Shown in pieces: positions 48,123-58,938 of a stretch of 64,000 nucleotides of DNA (positions within the stretch are counted from its first letter, which is position 1; each line of letters begins with the position of its first letter). The DNA comes from Rhynchopus euleeides. Taxonomy: Eukaryota > Euglenozoa > Diplonemea > Diplonemida > Diplonemidae. The stretch is taken from positions 1,845,606 through 1,909,605 of the forward strand of contig OY723310.1 of the NCBI GenBank assembly GCA_963210315.1. The letters run 5' to 3'. The notes beneath the pieces are model-generated. The model searched no databases. It had not been told where the DNA came from and worked only from the letters and a program-made list of their open reading frames with translations. The position numbers were made by a program, and so were the translations under genes.

Positions 48123-48195
48123 GGTGCGTTGTCTGCTGTGTGCACCTTACCTCCCCAACCGCACCCACCCCAGGCACACTGGATATTACCAAAAC

Positions 48196-49332
48196 ATGGA
48201 TGTGTGTGTCCGTCACAGCGGGACCGGTGACAGCTGTGTCGTCGGTGTTCCGGAAGGCGGGACCGTGGTCGGGCTGAAGGCGGATGCGCTCAACGAGATG
48301 TTCCCGGGTTCTATCAACCCAGTCCGTGAGGCTGAACACGTCGCAGCACACATCGAAGGGTGTGAGGAGGAGCTGGACGATGCACAGCGTGTTGCCGACA
48401 CGGGTCTGGAGGACGGGGGTGCTGTCCAGCTCGTCCCACGCTGGCCCATCGTCAAGGCTCCCGCAGTCTACTCATCGACCCATGGCAACAATCTTTGCCG
48501 CATCACACTGTCGAGGTGTGGGACGCTGTGTGCTGTGTGTTACGACCACGGACACATCACTGTGTTTGACACCACCACCGCTGCTGTGGTGGCGGACTTA
48601 ACACACGGCACCGAATATATTCCTCACACTGCGTTCTCTGTCTGCGGGACGTGGTTGGCAACGTGCTCTCTTGACGGCACCATCTGCGTGTGGCTGACTT
48701 CAACTTGGGAGGAGGTGTGCATGCTGAACCAAAAAGCCGCCGTGCACAGTGCAGCGTGGACACACTGCGGACGTCTGGTTTCCGGAGAGTGCGACGGCGA
48801 AGTGTGTGTGTGGGACTTGAAGGGCACACCGAGCGGCACAGTGACGGCGCGTCACCGCAGGCATGTTCGCAGCATTGCTGTGTCGGGCACGAGGATCTTC
48901 AGCGGGTCGGATGACTGCAGCATCCGTGTGTGGGACATCACCCTCACACTCACACGCATCCTGAATGACCACACTGACCGGGTGTTCGGCGTCGCCCTGA
49001 CTCAGGACGAGCAGCACCTGGTGTCGTGCTCTGACGACAAGTCACTCAAGGTGTGGTGCACAACCTCCCTCAGCTGCCTGCGCACTGTGCAACTGCCAAG
49101 CTATCCCGACTCACTTGCCGTGTCACAGCCAGGTGATGTTGTTGCAGTGAAATGCTCAGATTCCACCACCAGACTGTACCGCCTCAGCACAGGAGAGTGT
49201 CTGGGGGAGGTGGTCATCGCGGGTTATGGTGTTGCACTCAGCCCCTGCGGCAGGTGGGCCTTCACAGCAACGGACAGAACGTCTGTCTCTGTGTGGGCTG
49301 TGTCTTCAGTTTCACCCCCCCGCCTTGTGTGA
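48196..49332 (+). CDS. WD40 protein with ubiquitin-like N-terminal segment, paralogue B
   Basis: 378 residues from the ATG at 48196. The N-terminal segment (MDVCVRHSGTGDSCVVGVPE...LEDGGAVQLVPRW) parallels paralogue A, followed by about seven WD40 blades with ends TICVW, EVCVWD, IRVWD, SLKVW and SVSVW. Upstream sequence back to about 48150 (CCCCAACCGCACCCACCCC, GGCACAC) is shared with the relic at 58834, so the duplication unit includes the 5' leader. The open frame upstream of 48196 is antisense to the neighbouring gene and is not used. Confidence 0.82.
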   Translation: MDVCVRHSGTGDSCVVGVPEGGTVVGLKADALNEMFPGSINPVREAEHVAAHIEGCEEELDDAQRVADTGLEDGGAVQLVPRWPIVKAPAVYSSTHGNNLCRITLSRCGTLCAVCYDHGHITVFDTTTAAVVADLTHGTEYIPHTAFSVCGTWLATCSLDGTICVWLTSTWEEVCMLNQKAAVHSAAWTHCGRLVSGECDGEVCVWDLKGTPSGTVTARHRRHVRSIAVSGTRIFSGSDDCSIRVWDITLTLTRILNDHTDRVFGVALTQDEQHLVSCSDDKSLKVWCTTSLSCLRTVQLPSYPDSLAVSQPGDVVAVKCSDSTTRLYRLSTGECLGEVVIAGYGVALSPCGRWAFTATDRTSVSVWAVSSVSPPRLV

Positions 49333-49625
49333 TTGCTGACTCCTTTCCATCGGGTGCCTTCTTGCCCCGCACAGAGTGACGCGTTTCTGGATTTCAACGC
49401 ATGTTGTGGACTGTGGAGTGCGACCTGCGATCCGCGGCCTTGCAGACCTTGTGAAACCCAGGATCTGCTTCCTCTGCCGCAGGAAGGACGCTCAGCTCTT
49501 TTGGGCTCTCCTCCGGAGGCCTGTGGCTTCCGCCTCTCACGCACATGTGCTGCCTGAGCACCTTCCCCGAAGAGGAGACCACAGCCCTGACACCACCACC
49601 CGACAGATCTGCACACACCTCAGCC

Positions 49626-52600
49626 ATGACAGCCATGGCGCTGCTGTCGCTCTGCTTGGGGGTGCTCCCAACACCCGCGCCTACTCTGCTGGGATGTCCC
49701 AGTGGTGCGGGTTCTCAGTGCTTCGCGGAGCTTGCTCGAGGGATGGTGGAAGCATGGAGCACCGCTGTTTCGCACTACGACACGCTGGCCGCGGTGGCAG
49801 ACCTGTACAGTGGTTTGTATGTGTACGACACGATGACAGGTGCTGCCCTCACAGTGCCCCCCTACCACCAGTGCTCCGACGTTGCGTTCTCACCTGGGGG
49901 GGGCCACGTCGCTGCGTCACTGCTCTCATCTGGCATTGCGGTCCTGAAGTTGATCAGCGGCACTGAAGTGTGGTCGGACACAACAAAAAACACGGTTTGC
50001 CCCCCGGGCGGGATCCCGGGCGGGCCCGGCCGGGTTCCGGGAAATTCCGGGATTCCCGGGATTCCCGGGATTTCCCGGCCGGGAAATCCCGGGATCCCGG
50101 CCGGGAATCCCGGGATGACCCCGGGTTATCCCGGGGTCATCCCGGGACCCCCCCGGGGTCAGGTGTAGGTGGGTGGTAAGATGACTTGAGAGTTTTGCAC
50201 ATTGCATATTGCACGCTGCCGTTGCCCCCTTCCCCTTTGCGATCCACCCGATGTCATTAGTTTTTCACGGTTTGCCCCCGGGCGGGATCCCGGGCGGGCC
50301 CGGCCGGGAATCCCGGGATATCCCGGGATCCGGCCGGGGTATCCCGGGATGGCCCCGGGATATCCCGGGGTCATCCCGGGACCCAGTCGTGCCCCTGTGC
50401 TCCTCACTCACGACACCATCATCAGCAGGAGTGTGAGTGTGGAAGCGACAACGCAAAAAGAAACCAAAGCAAGTGCCCAGGGCTGTTCCTAACTGGGGGG
50501 CTTGTTCCCCACTTTCAGGATTCTGAACTTTTTTTCTAAGAATTTTTGTAAGGGACCAAAAACTTTTTTTCTAAGAATTTTGTTAGGGGAATTTTTTTTC
50601 TAAGGTTGTTTCGCAGAGGAAAAAACCTTTTCTCATTTTTTCCCAGTCGACACGGCGCGCACAGGGATGGAAGGGAAGTCTGTCCCCCGTGCAGTTCGCC
50701 TTGCTGGCCAACTGGAGAGACAGACGTTCACTACCGTGGCCTCCGGCGGCTGGGGGGCTCCGCCCCCCAGACCCCCCTGTGGCGTCTGTCTCGTACTCGA
50801 GTCCTTCGAATCCTATCAGGTCGGGGTCCAACCATTCCAGTCGCCTCAGGAGGACGCAGCCAACTCGCACAGAATCTGTACACCCACACGGACAGATGTT
50901 CGCTACCAGAATCAATCTGTACGCCCACACGAACAGATGTTCGCGACCGTGGCCTCCGGCGGCTGGGGGGCTCCGCCCCCCAGACCCCCCATGTAGCGTT
51001 TGCCCGCCCATCTCACTTCCCCGGGTACAGTGCAGCGTAGGAGGTCAGCGCCGCATCCATGAAGCGCTTCTTCGAAGCCTGGTTGACATCGGACAGGAGG
51101 TCGGACTTCCCCACCTGGGAGATGCACTCGCCGCGTTCGCGACATGCGTGACACGCGGCACACTACCTGAAACGTGAGTGTGCCTTGCTAACACGGGCAT
51201 TTCAACGGTCTGCCGGCGACCGTTCCCCAAACCAGTAAACCAGCAGTTTTGGAAAATCGGAGAGGTCACCCTACTGCGCTGAATATGGTCCGCACCACAG
51301 CAAGAATCCCCGGGAGCTTTTGGGCTTTCAGACCTGAAGGACCAGCAGGTGGGTGGTGAGTGGCAGCTTTGTAACTGTCCTTCAGCTGCTGGCATGTCCA
51401 GTCCTGCGAGAGTGCCAAGGTGTATTGAGTACCTGCGGAGCACAACCCCCGATGAGAACGAGCGCCAGGTGATCCTCATTCATTTTCAGCTGTAACGCGC
51501 ATGAGGGGCAGTCTCTGCCGCATGCATCTCTCAAGAACTGGGCACACTCTAGAGCTGTCACATGATGACGCGGAGAGAAACCATAGAAAAAGTCCCGCCT
51601 GACGGGCACGCGCCTGGAAACTGTGGGGGGGCGAGCAAAAAATCCCTTGTAAAAATTCTTAGAAAAAACCTGGTTCCCCGACCCAAAAAACCTGGAAAAA
51701 GGGCTCGTTCCCCGCCCAGGCCTGCAAGTGCCGAACAAAGCGCAGTGACACTTTTCGCTCAGAAATGCTGAAAAATGAGCCACAATGTTGGTGACCCCTC
51801 CACCTCTTCCCAGCACAACTGGGCCACCCACTCTGCGCAGTTTGCCGAAGCTAGTACCTGGCAATACCCCAGAGCGTTCACTCCATCGATCTGTACAAGA
51901 GGCAGCCCAGCCAGTGTCACAAGCCCAGGCCGAGGGGGGGTGACATGCTCTCGGAGTACCCGAGGGAACAGAGAGGTAACAGAGCGGGATATCCGTGGGA
52001 CATCCCTCTCTGTTTCTCGCGTGTCTTCTGCAGGGTTCCACATTGGTGCAGGACATCCAACGGGAGAAGTAACATTCCGTGGAGGTTATCCCATAGGATA
52101 TCCTCCCCAGGTTCTGAGAATCGAACCACCACCTATGTTGTCACGCAGGCTCCATGCGACAGTACCTCGCGGACAACCCAGAATCGGGCGCGGAGCACAT
52201 CTCCCGACGGTGTTCCCCCGAGGGGAGCCTCGCCCGGGTGTACTTTGCACAGAGTATGGGCGCCCTGTTTGGGATGTCGACTGCCGCAACCAGATCCCAG
52301 GCACTGTGTCGACGACGCAGCACCTGAGCGGGTTTTGAACCCGAGACCGTCAATTCTCATCAATCGAGGCGAGGACCTCAGGGAGGGCGCCGACCCGGGC
52401 TTCCCCTCCCGGTGTCCTCGCCTCGAAGGGAGGGCGTTTGGTGTGTCGGCATGAGGTGGTGCAGAGGGCAACCCTCTGGAGTGCACTACACAGCGACGTG
52501 GTTCCTGATGGACACCGTGGTTGAGCAGCAATCTTGTTTCCTGCCACTTGTAATCCTGCCACTTGTCACTTGTGTGCTGCCTTCGTGTGTGCGCCTGTGC

Positions 52601-55600
52601 CTCCCTGTTCTGCATTTGGTTACCCTCACGGGTATCACGATACAGGGCAGTCCCCCCCCTCCTCCCCCCAAAAATCGTTCGCATCATCTTGGCGCCCATT
52701 CCTTCCACTTTCTGTGGATGTGTTTGGTATTTCCGAACGGAATTTTCCAGCGTCAAGACTGATACCTCGCCGTTTTCGAGTCAGTCACTTCCACCGCCGC
52801 TGCGATTTGCGTACCGGTAGTTGTGCAGAAATGCTAACATTTAATTTGCTCTGTGGAACCTGGACTGCACCTTCTGGGATGTGAGTCTGTAGATAGTTGG
52901 ACAGTTGCGGTACCCATCTGTTAGAAAGCTGAAAGGAACCTTGTCGGGCGATCAAGGACGACTGAGGGTTCAGTTTGAGTTTAATGTGGTCCAAGGGTAC
53001 AACAGACATCACTGCTTTGCAGATCCCTCTTGCTTGTCCCTCTGGTAACTTCCAACGGCTCAAACTTCTCGACTTCCTTGGGTGGGCATTTGCCATACCT
53101 GACGTAAAACAGTGATGCTTCGTGCTAGTGGTGAACCTGACGTTAGTAAAGGAAGGGTGCTGCGGCTGTCCACGAGGGGCTCTGATGCCTCCTCACGGTG
53201 CCTGGTTGGTCGGTTCAGGTGAAACAGAGCAAATTTAGTGTTAGGGGGATGCCTCTGGTCAAGGCCTTTTCACAAAAATTGACCCACGGCGCCGAGTTGG
53301 GCCGTTGGTTCCTGGTTGTAGCTCGGTCTACGCCAGGTTCCACACCCCGTCATCGCAAAACGTACGCATACACAGAGGCAAAACACAACAGCCTCTGTGG
53401 TACGGGAGCATGGCGGGAGGAAATTTTGCCTTTTGGTCAAATAGGCACCCTTTTGTAATCACTTGACCCGCAGGGTGGCTGAGTCTTATCAGACAGGCCG
53501 ACCTATATGTTGATCAGTGGAACCACACAACCTGTTCAACCTGCCCCCGGGGTGGCTGAGTCCACCCCTGCCGTAGCGTAAGATAAGCCTACGTCGACCC
53601 TCGTCGTCCTCTTCGTCGTCCTAGGACTGTGGAGTTCAGCAACCAGGAGGATGCGGAACTGCTGTGAGCTGCACACTCTCTTGACACACCTGCACGTATC
53701 TGCGTTACACTCGTGGTAACCCCGAACCCTGTATTTATACAGGAGACTTCCATCTGGGACAGTTTCTGTTCCAGATGAGCTTTGACAGTGGTAGCCATCT
53801 TTGCTATGGAGCCATCGTCTTTGCTCGTCGTCACTCGGACCCATGAGCAGTGGATACAATTGGTGTGGAAGCACGGTGGCCAGGATTTTGTGGGATATGG
53901 AAACGGGATATCCCGGTGGGATATCCCGCGGGGGAGGTCTCCCTCGCGGGTTTGATATCCCGCCAGGGTGGGGGGTCATCTCCCCCCCGGGAGATGGGGG
54001 CATCTCCCGGGGGGGAGATGACCCCATATCCCACGGGAGATGACCCCATATCCCGCGGGAGATGACCCCATATCCCACGGGAGATGACCCCATATCCCGC
54101 GGGAGATGACCCCATATCCCACGGGAGATGACCCCATATCCCACGGGAGATGACCCCATATCCCGCGGGAGATGACCCCATATCCCACGGGAGATGACCC
54201 CATATCCCGCGGGAGATGCCCCCATATCCCGCGGGAGATGCCCCCATCTCCCGGGGGGGATATGACCCCCTACCCGGCGGGATATGGTTTTTCCAAAACG
54301 CGGGATATGTCACTTTGAGACGTGGGATATCCCACCGGCATATCCCGTTTTCATATCCCACAGAATCCTGGCCACCGTGAGGAGAGGGTGCGGTTCTGGA
54401 TCAGCAGGTCTGAATCTGAAACTGGGACTGAAAGCCATAGGTCTGAGATGACCTCGGTCCAAGCGACCTGAGACTGAGAACCCCCGGGATTCCCGGCCGG
54501 ACCCCAGCCGGACCCGGCCGGGATTTCCCCGGGATCCCGGCCGGGATTTCAAAATCCCGGTCCCGGGCCCGGAATTTCCGGGCCCGGCCGGGGTTTCCCG
54601 GGATCCTGCCGGGGGGCAAACCGTGAAAAAAGTTTTGCCACTCTGTCGCATACTCACCTGACGGCGCAGGTGTCGCCTCCGGGCACAGTGACGGCAACAT
54701 CTACATCTGGGATGCGGTGACTGGGGACTTGCTGGTGTCCCTCACTGGGGGTCACACATCCTCCCTACAGACCTTGACGTACACACTTGACGGTGAGAGG
54801 CTCATCAGTGGGTCCGAAGACCTGCAAGTTATTGTGCGGAATGTCTCGAATGGTGCCATTGTCAAGGCTCTGACGGATCACACGAGCCTTGTTCATGACA
54901 CTGAGGTTTCGCCTGATGGACAGTACTTCGCGAGTGTGGGTGAGGCTTCAGCGGACACGGTGAACATCTACAAACTGAGTGACTACTCCCTCCACAAGCA
55001 GATTGTGAAGGGAACCACACAAGACATTTCCTTCAGCCATGACTGGAGGACCTTCGCGAGTGTGGGCCAGTCCTCCGGAGTCATGTCGTTCCACTCGGTC
55101 GAGACTGGCAACGTCATCGCGTCGTACACCATGCCCACCTCGGGGACCACATCGGTGTCACATTTCCACAACACTGACATCCTTATGACCACCCAGGAAT
55201 ACCCCTCAGGCATGCTGTTGTGGCATGGTCTGGCAACAACACCTGCACCTGCAACGCCAGCACCGGCGACGCTAGCACCTGCAACTGTGGCACCTGCAAC
55301 ACCTGCACCTGCGACGCCGGCGCCTGCAACACTTGCACCTGCAACTGTGGCACCTGCAACGCCAGCACCTGCAACACCTGCACCTGCGACGCCGGCACCT
55401 GCAACTGTGGCACCTGCAACACCAGCACCTGCGACGCCAACACCTGCAACACCAGCACCGGTGACACCTGCACCTACGACGCCGGCACCTGCAACTGTGG
55501 CACCTGCAACACCAGCACCGGTGACACCTGCACCTACGACGCCGGCACCTGCAACTGTGGCACCTGCAACACCTGCACCTGCGACGCCAGCACCTGCAAC

Positions 55601-56612
55601 ACTTGCACCTGCAACTGTGGCACCTGTGACGCCGGCACCTGCAACACCAGCACCGGCGACACCTGCACCTGCGACGCCAGCACCTGCAACACTTGCACCT
55701 ACGACGCCGGCACCTGCAACTGTGGCACCTGCAACACCTGCACCGGCGATACCTACACCTGCGACGCCAGCAGCGCCGACACCTGCACCTGCAACACCTG
55801 CGCCCCAGTCGTCTCCATTCTTGTCGAATCGCATCTGCACTCAGGATGACACCTGCCGTGTGTTCGGTGACGGGACTGCCCTCTGCACGTCGTCTCAGCA
55901 CTGTGCCTGCAGGACCCACTCAAGTGCCCTGTGCGAGATCCCTGTTGTCGGCCCTGGGCCTGCTGATGTGCAGATGTGTGTTCTCATCACGTTGTGGGTG
56001 CCGTGCGATCGTCCCGGCTCGCAGGCCCTGCTGGACACCCTGCGTGCTGCGGCCACTGCACGTGGCGCACGGGCTGTGTCTGTCCGTGCCTCCTGCGGCA
56101 CCCTGTCCGTCGCAGTGTCTGGGGTGGTGCCTGGGGAGACGATCGCCGCAACAGTTGATGCACTTGTCGACGCTCTCGGTGCAGCTGCTGTGGCACACTC
56201 CAACCTTACAAACGTCACGCATGCCTCGCAGCTCGACCCGTTTGCCCAAACCGCACAGACGAGCAGCAACGCAACCGCAGTGTGCACGCAGGATGCGCTC
56301 AGCACAGTGCAGACATATGACGGGCGCTGTCTCGTTCTCACCTGCAACGACAGCTCTTCCTTCACCGTTGACACACGCGACGGGAAGGACTACCACACCT
56401 GCACGCCTACACCTGTGGACACGGCGGGGCCTTCCCCGCACACAGGAGGAGATGACGGCCTGAAACCTGCTGCTCTCGCAGCCATCGTGGTGGGCTGTGC
56501 CGCGACGGCTGTGTTGTGTGTCGTGTTCGTCTGGCGGGTGCGTCGTCCGGCAGATGTGGCGGGGCAGCAGCAGCAGCATTCCAGCTGTAAGAATGAGCCT
56601 GTTTATTTGTGA
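49626..56612 (+). CDS. Type I membrane WD-repeat protein with APATP stalk, disrupted by an inserted element
   Basis: Host coding parts are 49626-49990 and 54632-56612; together 2,346 nt, exactly 782 codons with the stop. A signal peptide (MTAMALLSLCLGVLPTPAPT) leads into propeller-type blades (LYVYD, then SVAYSPDG...NIYIWDAVTG, RLISGSEDLQVIV). A long stalk of PATPAP/PATVAP repeats (about 55237-55810) follows, then a Cys-rich EGF-like segment (ICTQDDTC...HCACRTHSSALCE), a globular extracellular region, a membrane helix (ALAAIVVGCAATAVLCVVFVW) and a short tail. A 4,641-bp block (element plus one target-site copy) interrupts the propeller in frame-neutral fashion. As sequenced, the gene is broken unless the block is removed from DNA or RNA; its ends are not GT..AG. 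Confidence 0.7.
50273..50391 (+). repeat. Internal copy of the element's terminal palindromic module
   Basis: Begins CACGGTTTGCCCCCGGGCGG and ends near GGGTCATCCCGGGACCC, the same order as the terminal module at 49991-50160. Both are filled with GGGATCCCGGG-type palindromes. Confidence 0.7.
50727..50991. repeat. GC-rich hairpin repeat, copies 2 and 3
   Basis: Two copies (50727-50783 and 50943-50991) of the block containing CTGGGGGGC-TCC-GCCCCCCAG, also found at 32791. Between them is a short direct repeat carrying GAACAGATGTTCGC-like sequence. Confidence 0.8.
53872..54379. mobile_element. Nested 508-bp TIR element with ATATCCC repeats
   Basis: Left end CACGGTGGCCAGGATTTTG and TGGGATATG; reverse complement of the right end CACGGTGGCCAGGATTCTG and TGGGATATG. 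The TIRs match over about 55 bp with a few differences. The interior is a 23-bp repeat (CATATCCCRYGGGAGATGACC), about ten copies, plus GGGATATCCC palindromes. No coding capacity; target-site duplication not clear. Confidence 0.75.
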
Positions 56613-58255
56613 GTACGCCCTGCCTCCCCACCTTGCCAAAGAAGTCTGTGTGTGAAACCCACTTCGTGGAAATGGACCCTTCGCTCTGTGTCACTTGATA
56701 CCCAGTTTTGTGACCATCATAATTTACTGGGCGCCCTTGGCGATTGGTGTTGCAGAAACCCTTTCGCACAACACGGGTAATTTGCTCACGTGTCACTGTG
56801 CGTCAAACTGTGTCACTTTCCAGTTTTGTCCACACGTGAAGGCCTCCTTTGGTTGTAATTATGTTGCGCGCAATGCGTTTTCTGCAACAGCCACCTGATT
56901 TTGCGTTGGCAGAGAGGAAGACGGCCGAACCAGCTGAAACAACTCTGCGTCCTTCGGTATTCACATTTCAGATCCCTTATGAATGGCTCGGAACTTGCTT
57001 GGGACCGCTTTGTTGTTCGACTTGGCGGGGACTCCCAACATACCTCACGTGAAGGTTCGTATAGCAGGTCATCACTCACGCAGTGCGCTCAGCTCTCTGC
57101 TGCCTTTTCACTTTTCATTTCACTTGTCTTTTTTTCGACTGACTTGCTTCGGAACAGGTCCGGCGAGAAAAATATCACAAGTTTGTGGCGTGCGAATGTA
57201 GCCCCCTCCAAGCGAGAACCAATCCAAATTTTTGCCAAATTTTTGAGCAGGCGATGCGGTGGACTGGGACCACTTTGTTGTTCGACTTGCGGCGGGGGCT
57301 CCACTTCTAGGGAACAGACCTCACACACATGCAGGGTAGCATCTGCGTGAAGGTCGTGTCGCATATCATCACTCAGGCAGTGCGCTCAGCTCTCTCTCTC
57401 TGGCTGCACTCCTTGCTCCTCTCCACCTCCATATCATCCTTCTTACCATCACCCCCTCGACCACCGCGCCGGGAGGCTGTCTGGGTCGAAGTTCTACTGT
57501 TAGGGTTAGTATACTCAGCTCACGCAAAGCAAACGAATCAAAAATGAAACGAAAAAAGCCCAAAATTCTTGACGCCCACCAGATTCGGCAGTGCACACAG
57601 GCAGTCCCCAGCCCCACGGATTGCAATCAAGGTGCCCCCCGGGTCTTCTCTGTGCCCACAGAGGTCTCCCTCCATCCCTTTGTCAGGTGAAGCACAGCCG
57701 ATCAGGTTGGCGTGTGTGACCTCACAGGTTCCCCACTGCTCAATGAACATCATACTCGCTTACCTTCCCTCAGGTACCCGAGGGGCCTTGCACAACAAGA
57801 CGAGGCCAGCACAACCGCTCTTCTCCAATCCAATCATATCATCGTATCGTGCACGCGTTGGGGGATCTTCTCTCAGGAAAGCAGAAAAGTGAGTCACAGT
57901 CTGACACAGTCTGACCGAAGGCCTATTGTATTTCTTTCCTGGTTGCTCCCTTTGACCGAAACCGATCCCCTCCAGTCCCCGAAAGACCGAAGTGAGGTGG
58001 CACTTCCGGAGGAAGCCTAATGTTTCAACTTTGTTTTTTGAGACGACCCCTCTGATCAGCGGACGCGGATCAGCGGGGGTGGAGTGTCAAGTGATCACAG
58101 TCTCGCTCTTGAATTTTGTGGGTCCCCTCCCGGTCCAGCGGTGGTCGCGCCCAGAAGAGGCTACTCCCGAGGAGTACCCGAGGGGCCTTCGCTGTGGGTC
58201 ACTGTGTCCGTCAGTCTTGTGCGCGCAACACTTTCTGCATTTCTGAGCCAACGTG
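56613..58255. other. No gene seen; local duplication
   Basis: Sequence around 57000-57130 (GGGACCGCTTTGTTGTTCGA, CAGTGCGCTCAGCTCTCT) is repeated around 57265-57400, about 265 bp away. No supported coding sequence. Confidence 0.5.
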
Positions 58256-58289
58256 CTGAAGGTTTTGCGGGAAACCGCAAAACCTTCAG
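58256..58289. repeat. Perfect 15-bp hairpin
   Basis: CTGAAGGTTTTGCGG, loop GAAA, then the exact complement. It is followed by repeated TTCTGAAGGAATT-like sequence (58350-58410). A terminator role is possible but unsupported. Confidence 0.6.
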
Positions 58290-58833
58290 TTCTCGAGATT
58301 TCTTTGTGTTGACTTCGCATCGCTTCGATTCAGAGAGGTAACACCCATCTTCTGAAGGAATTATTATCGGGTGCCCATCTTCTGGACTAATTTTCTGAAG
58401 GAATTTCAGAAGATAGCCAATTCCTTCTTTGCCGCACTTCTCCTCGAACGTGCTGCCACTGCCCTTCGAGTAAAATTTAAAACAAAAAAGGAAGCCGCGA
58501 CCCACTCCCCTGGGCCCCACCCCACCCCATCACTCACCGTGCCCCCAACCCCCATCCCCGTTCAGCTTCCCTCCGCCCCGTTCAGGCTTGCCTCGAGTTT
58601 CCTGTTCCGGCCTGCCTTCCTCATTGGGCAGCGGTGCTTACTGCCGCTTCATAGGGCCGTGTGAATGGAGGTGACAAGATGTGGCTCTGCAGTGCGGCAC
58701 TTCTTCGTGACTCCTGAACTTCTTCCACTTCCACCTTCACTGCATGGCACACCTCACCGCCCCAACCTCCCCCACCACAGGCACACCTGACAACACCCTC
58801 CCAACCACCCCCACCACACCTGACGACCAAAAC

Positions 58834-58938
58834 ATGGATGTGACTGTGCGTCACACGGGGACGGGTGACAGCTGTGTCGTCGGTGTTCCGGAAGGCGGGA
58901 CCGTGGTCGGGCTGAAGGCGGATGCGCTCAACGAGATG
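58834..58938 (+). pseudogene. 5' remnant of a third WD40 paralogue, cut by the satellite
   Basis: Thirty-five codons (MDVTVRHTGTGDSCVVGVPE...ADALNEM) nearly identical to paralogue B, with the same C-rich leader upstream. At codon 36 the sequence switches directly to the satellite (TGGCATTCAG). No downstream part of the gene is in the window. Confidence 0.85.

Larger units (their letters stand above)
49991..54625. mobile_element. 4.6-kb TIR element inserted in a coding exon
   Basis: Left end CACGGTTTGCCCCCCGG; reverse complement of the right end CACGGTTTGCCCCCCGG, continuing into similar GGATCCCGGG palindromes. AAAAAA flanks each side (49985-49990, 54626-54631), a likely 6-bp target-site duplication, though low in complexity. 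Removing the element plus one AAAAAA restores the host frame exactly. The interior includes a second short CACGGTTTGCC module (about 50273-50391), GC hairpin repeats, an inverted pair of TTCTAAGAATTTTTGTAA-like sequences (about 50540 and 51655), and a nested TIR element (53872-54379). No intact transposase is visible; a 224-codon minus-strand frame (51382-52056) is unconvincing. Confidence 0.75.

Noticed and set aside
47794..48195. Upstream extension of WD40 paralogue B
   Set aside because: It is antisense to the neighbouring gene; paralogue A and the relic both start at the MDV position.
51382..52056. 224-codon minus-strand frame as a transposase
   Set aside because: No DDE-like spacing or known motif, and a plus-strand frame of similar length overlaps it.
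52110..52345. tRNA genes suggested by GGTTCGATTC and GGTTCAAAACC (minus strand)
   Set aside because: B-box-like matches only; I could not find a matching A box, acceptor stem and anticodon arm. They lie inside the TIR element and might be decayed SINE pieces.
58256..58289. Rho-independent terminator
   Set aside because: Eukaryotic context, no U-run after the stem, and no gene ending nearby.
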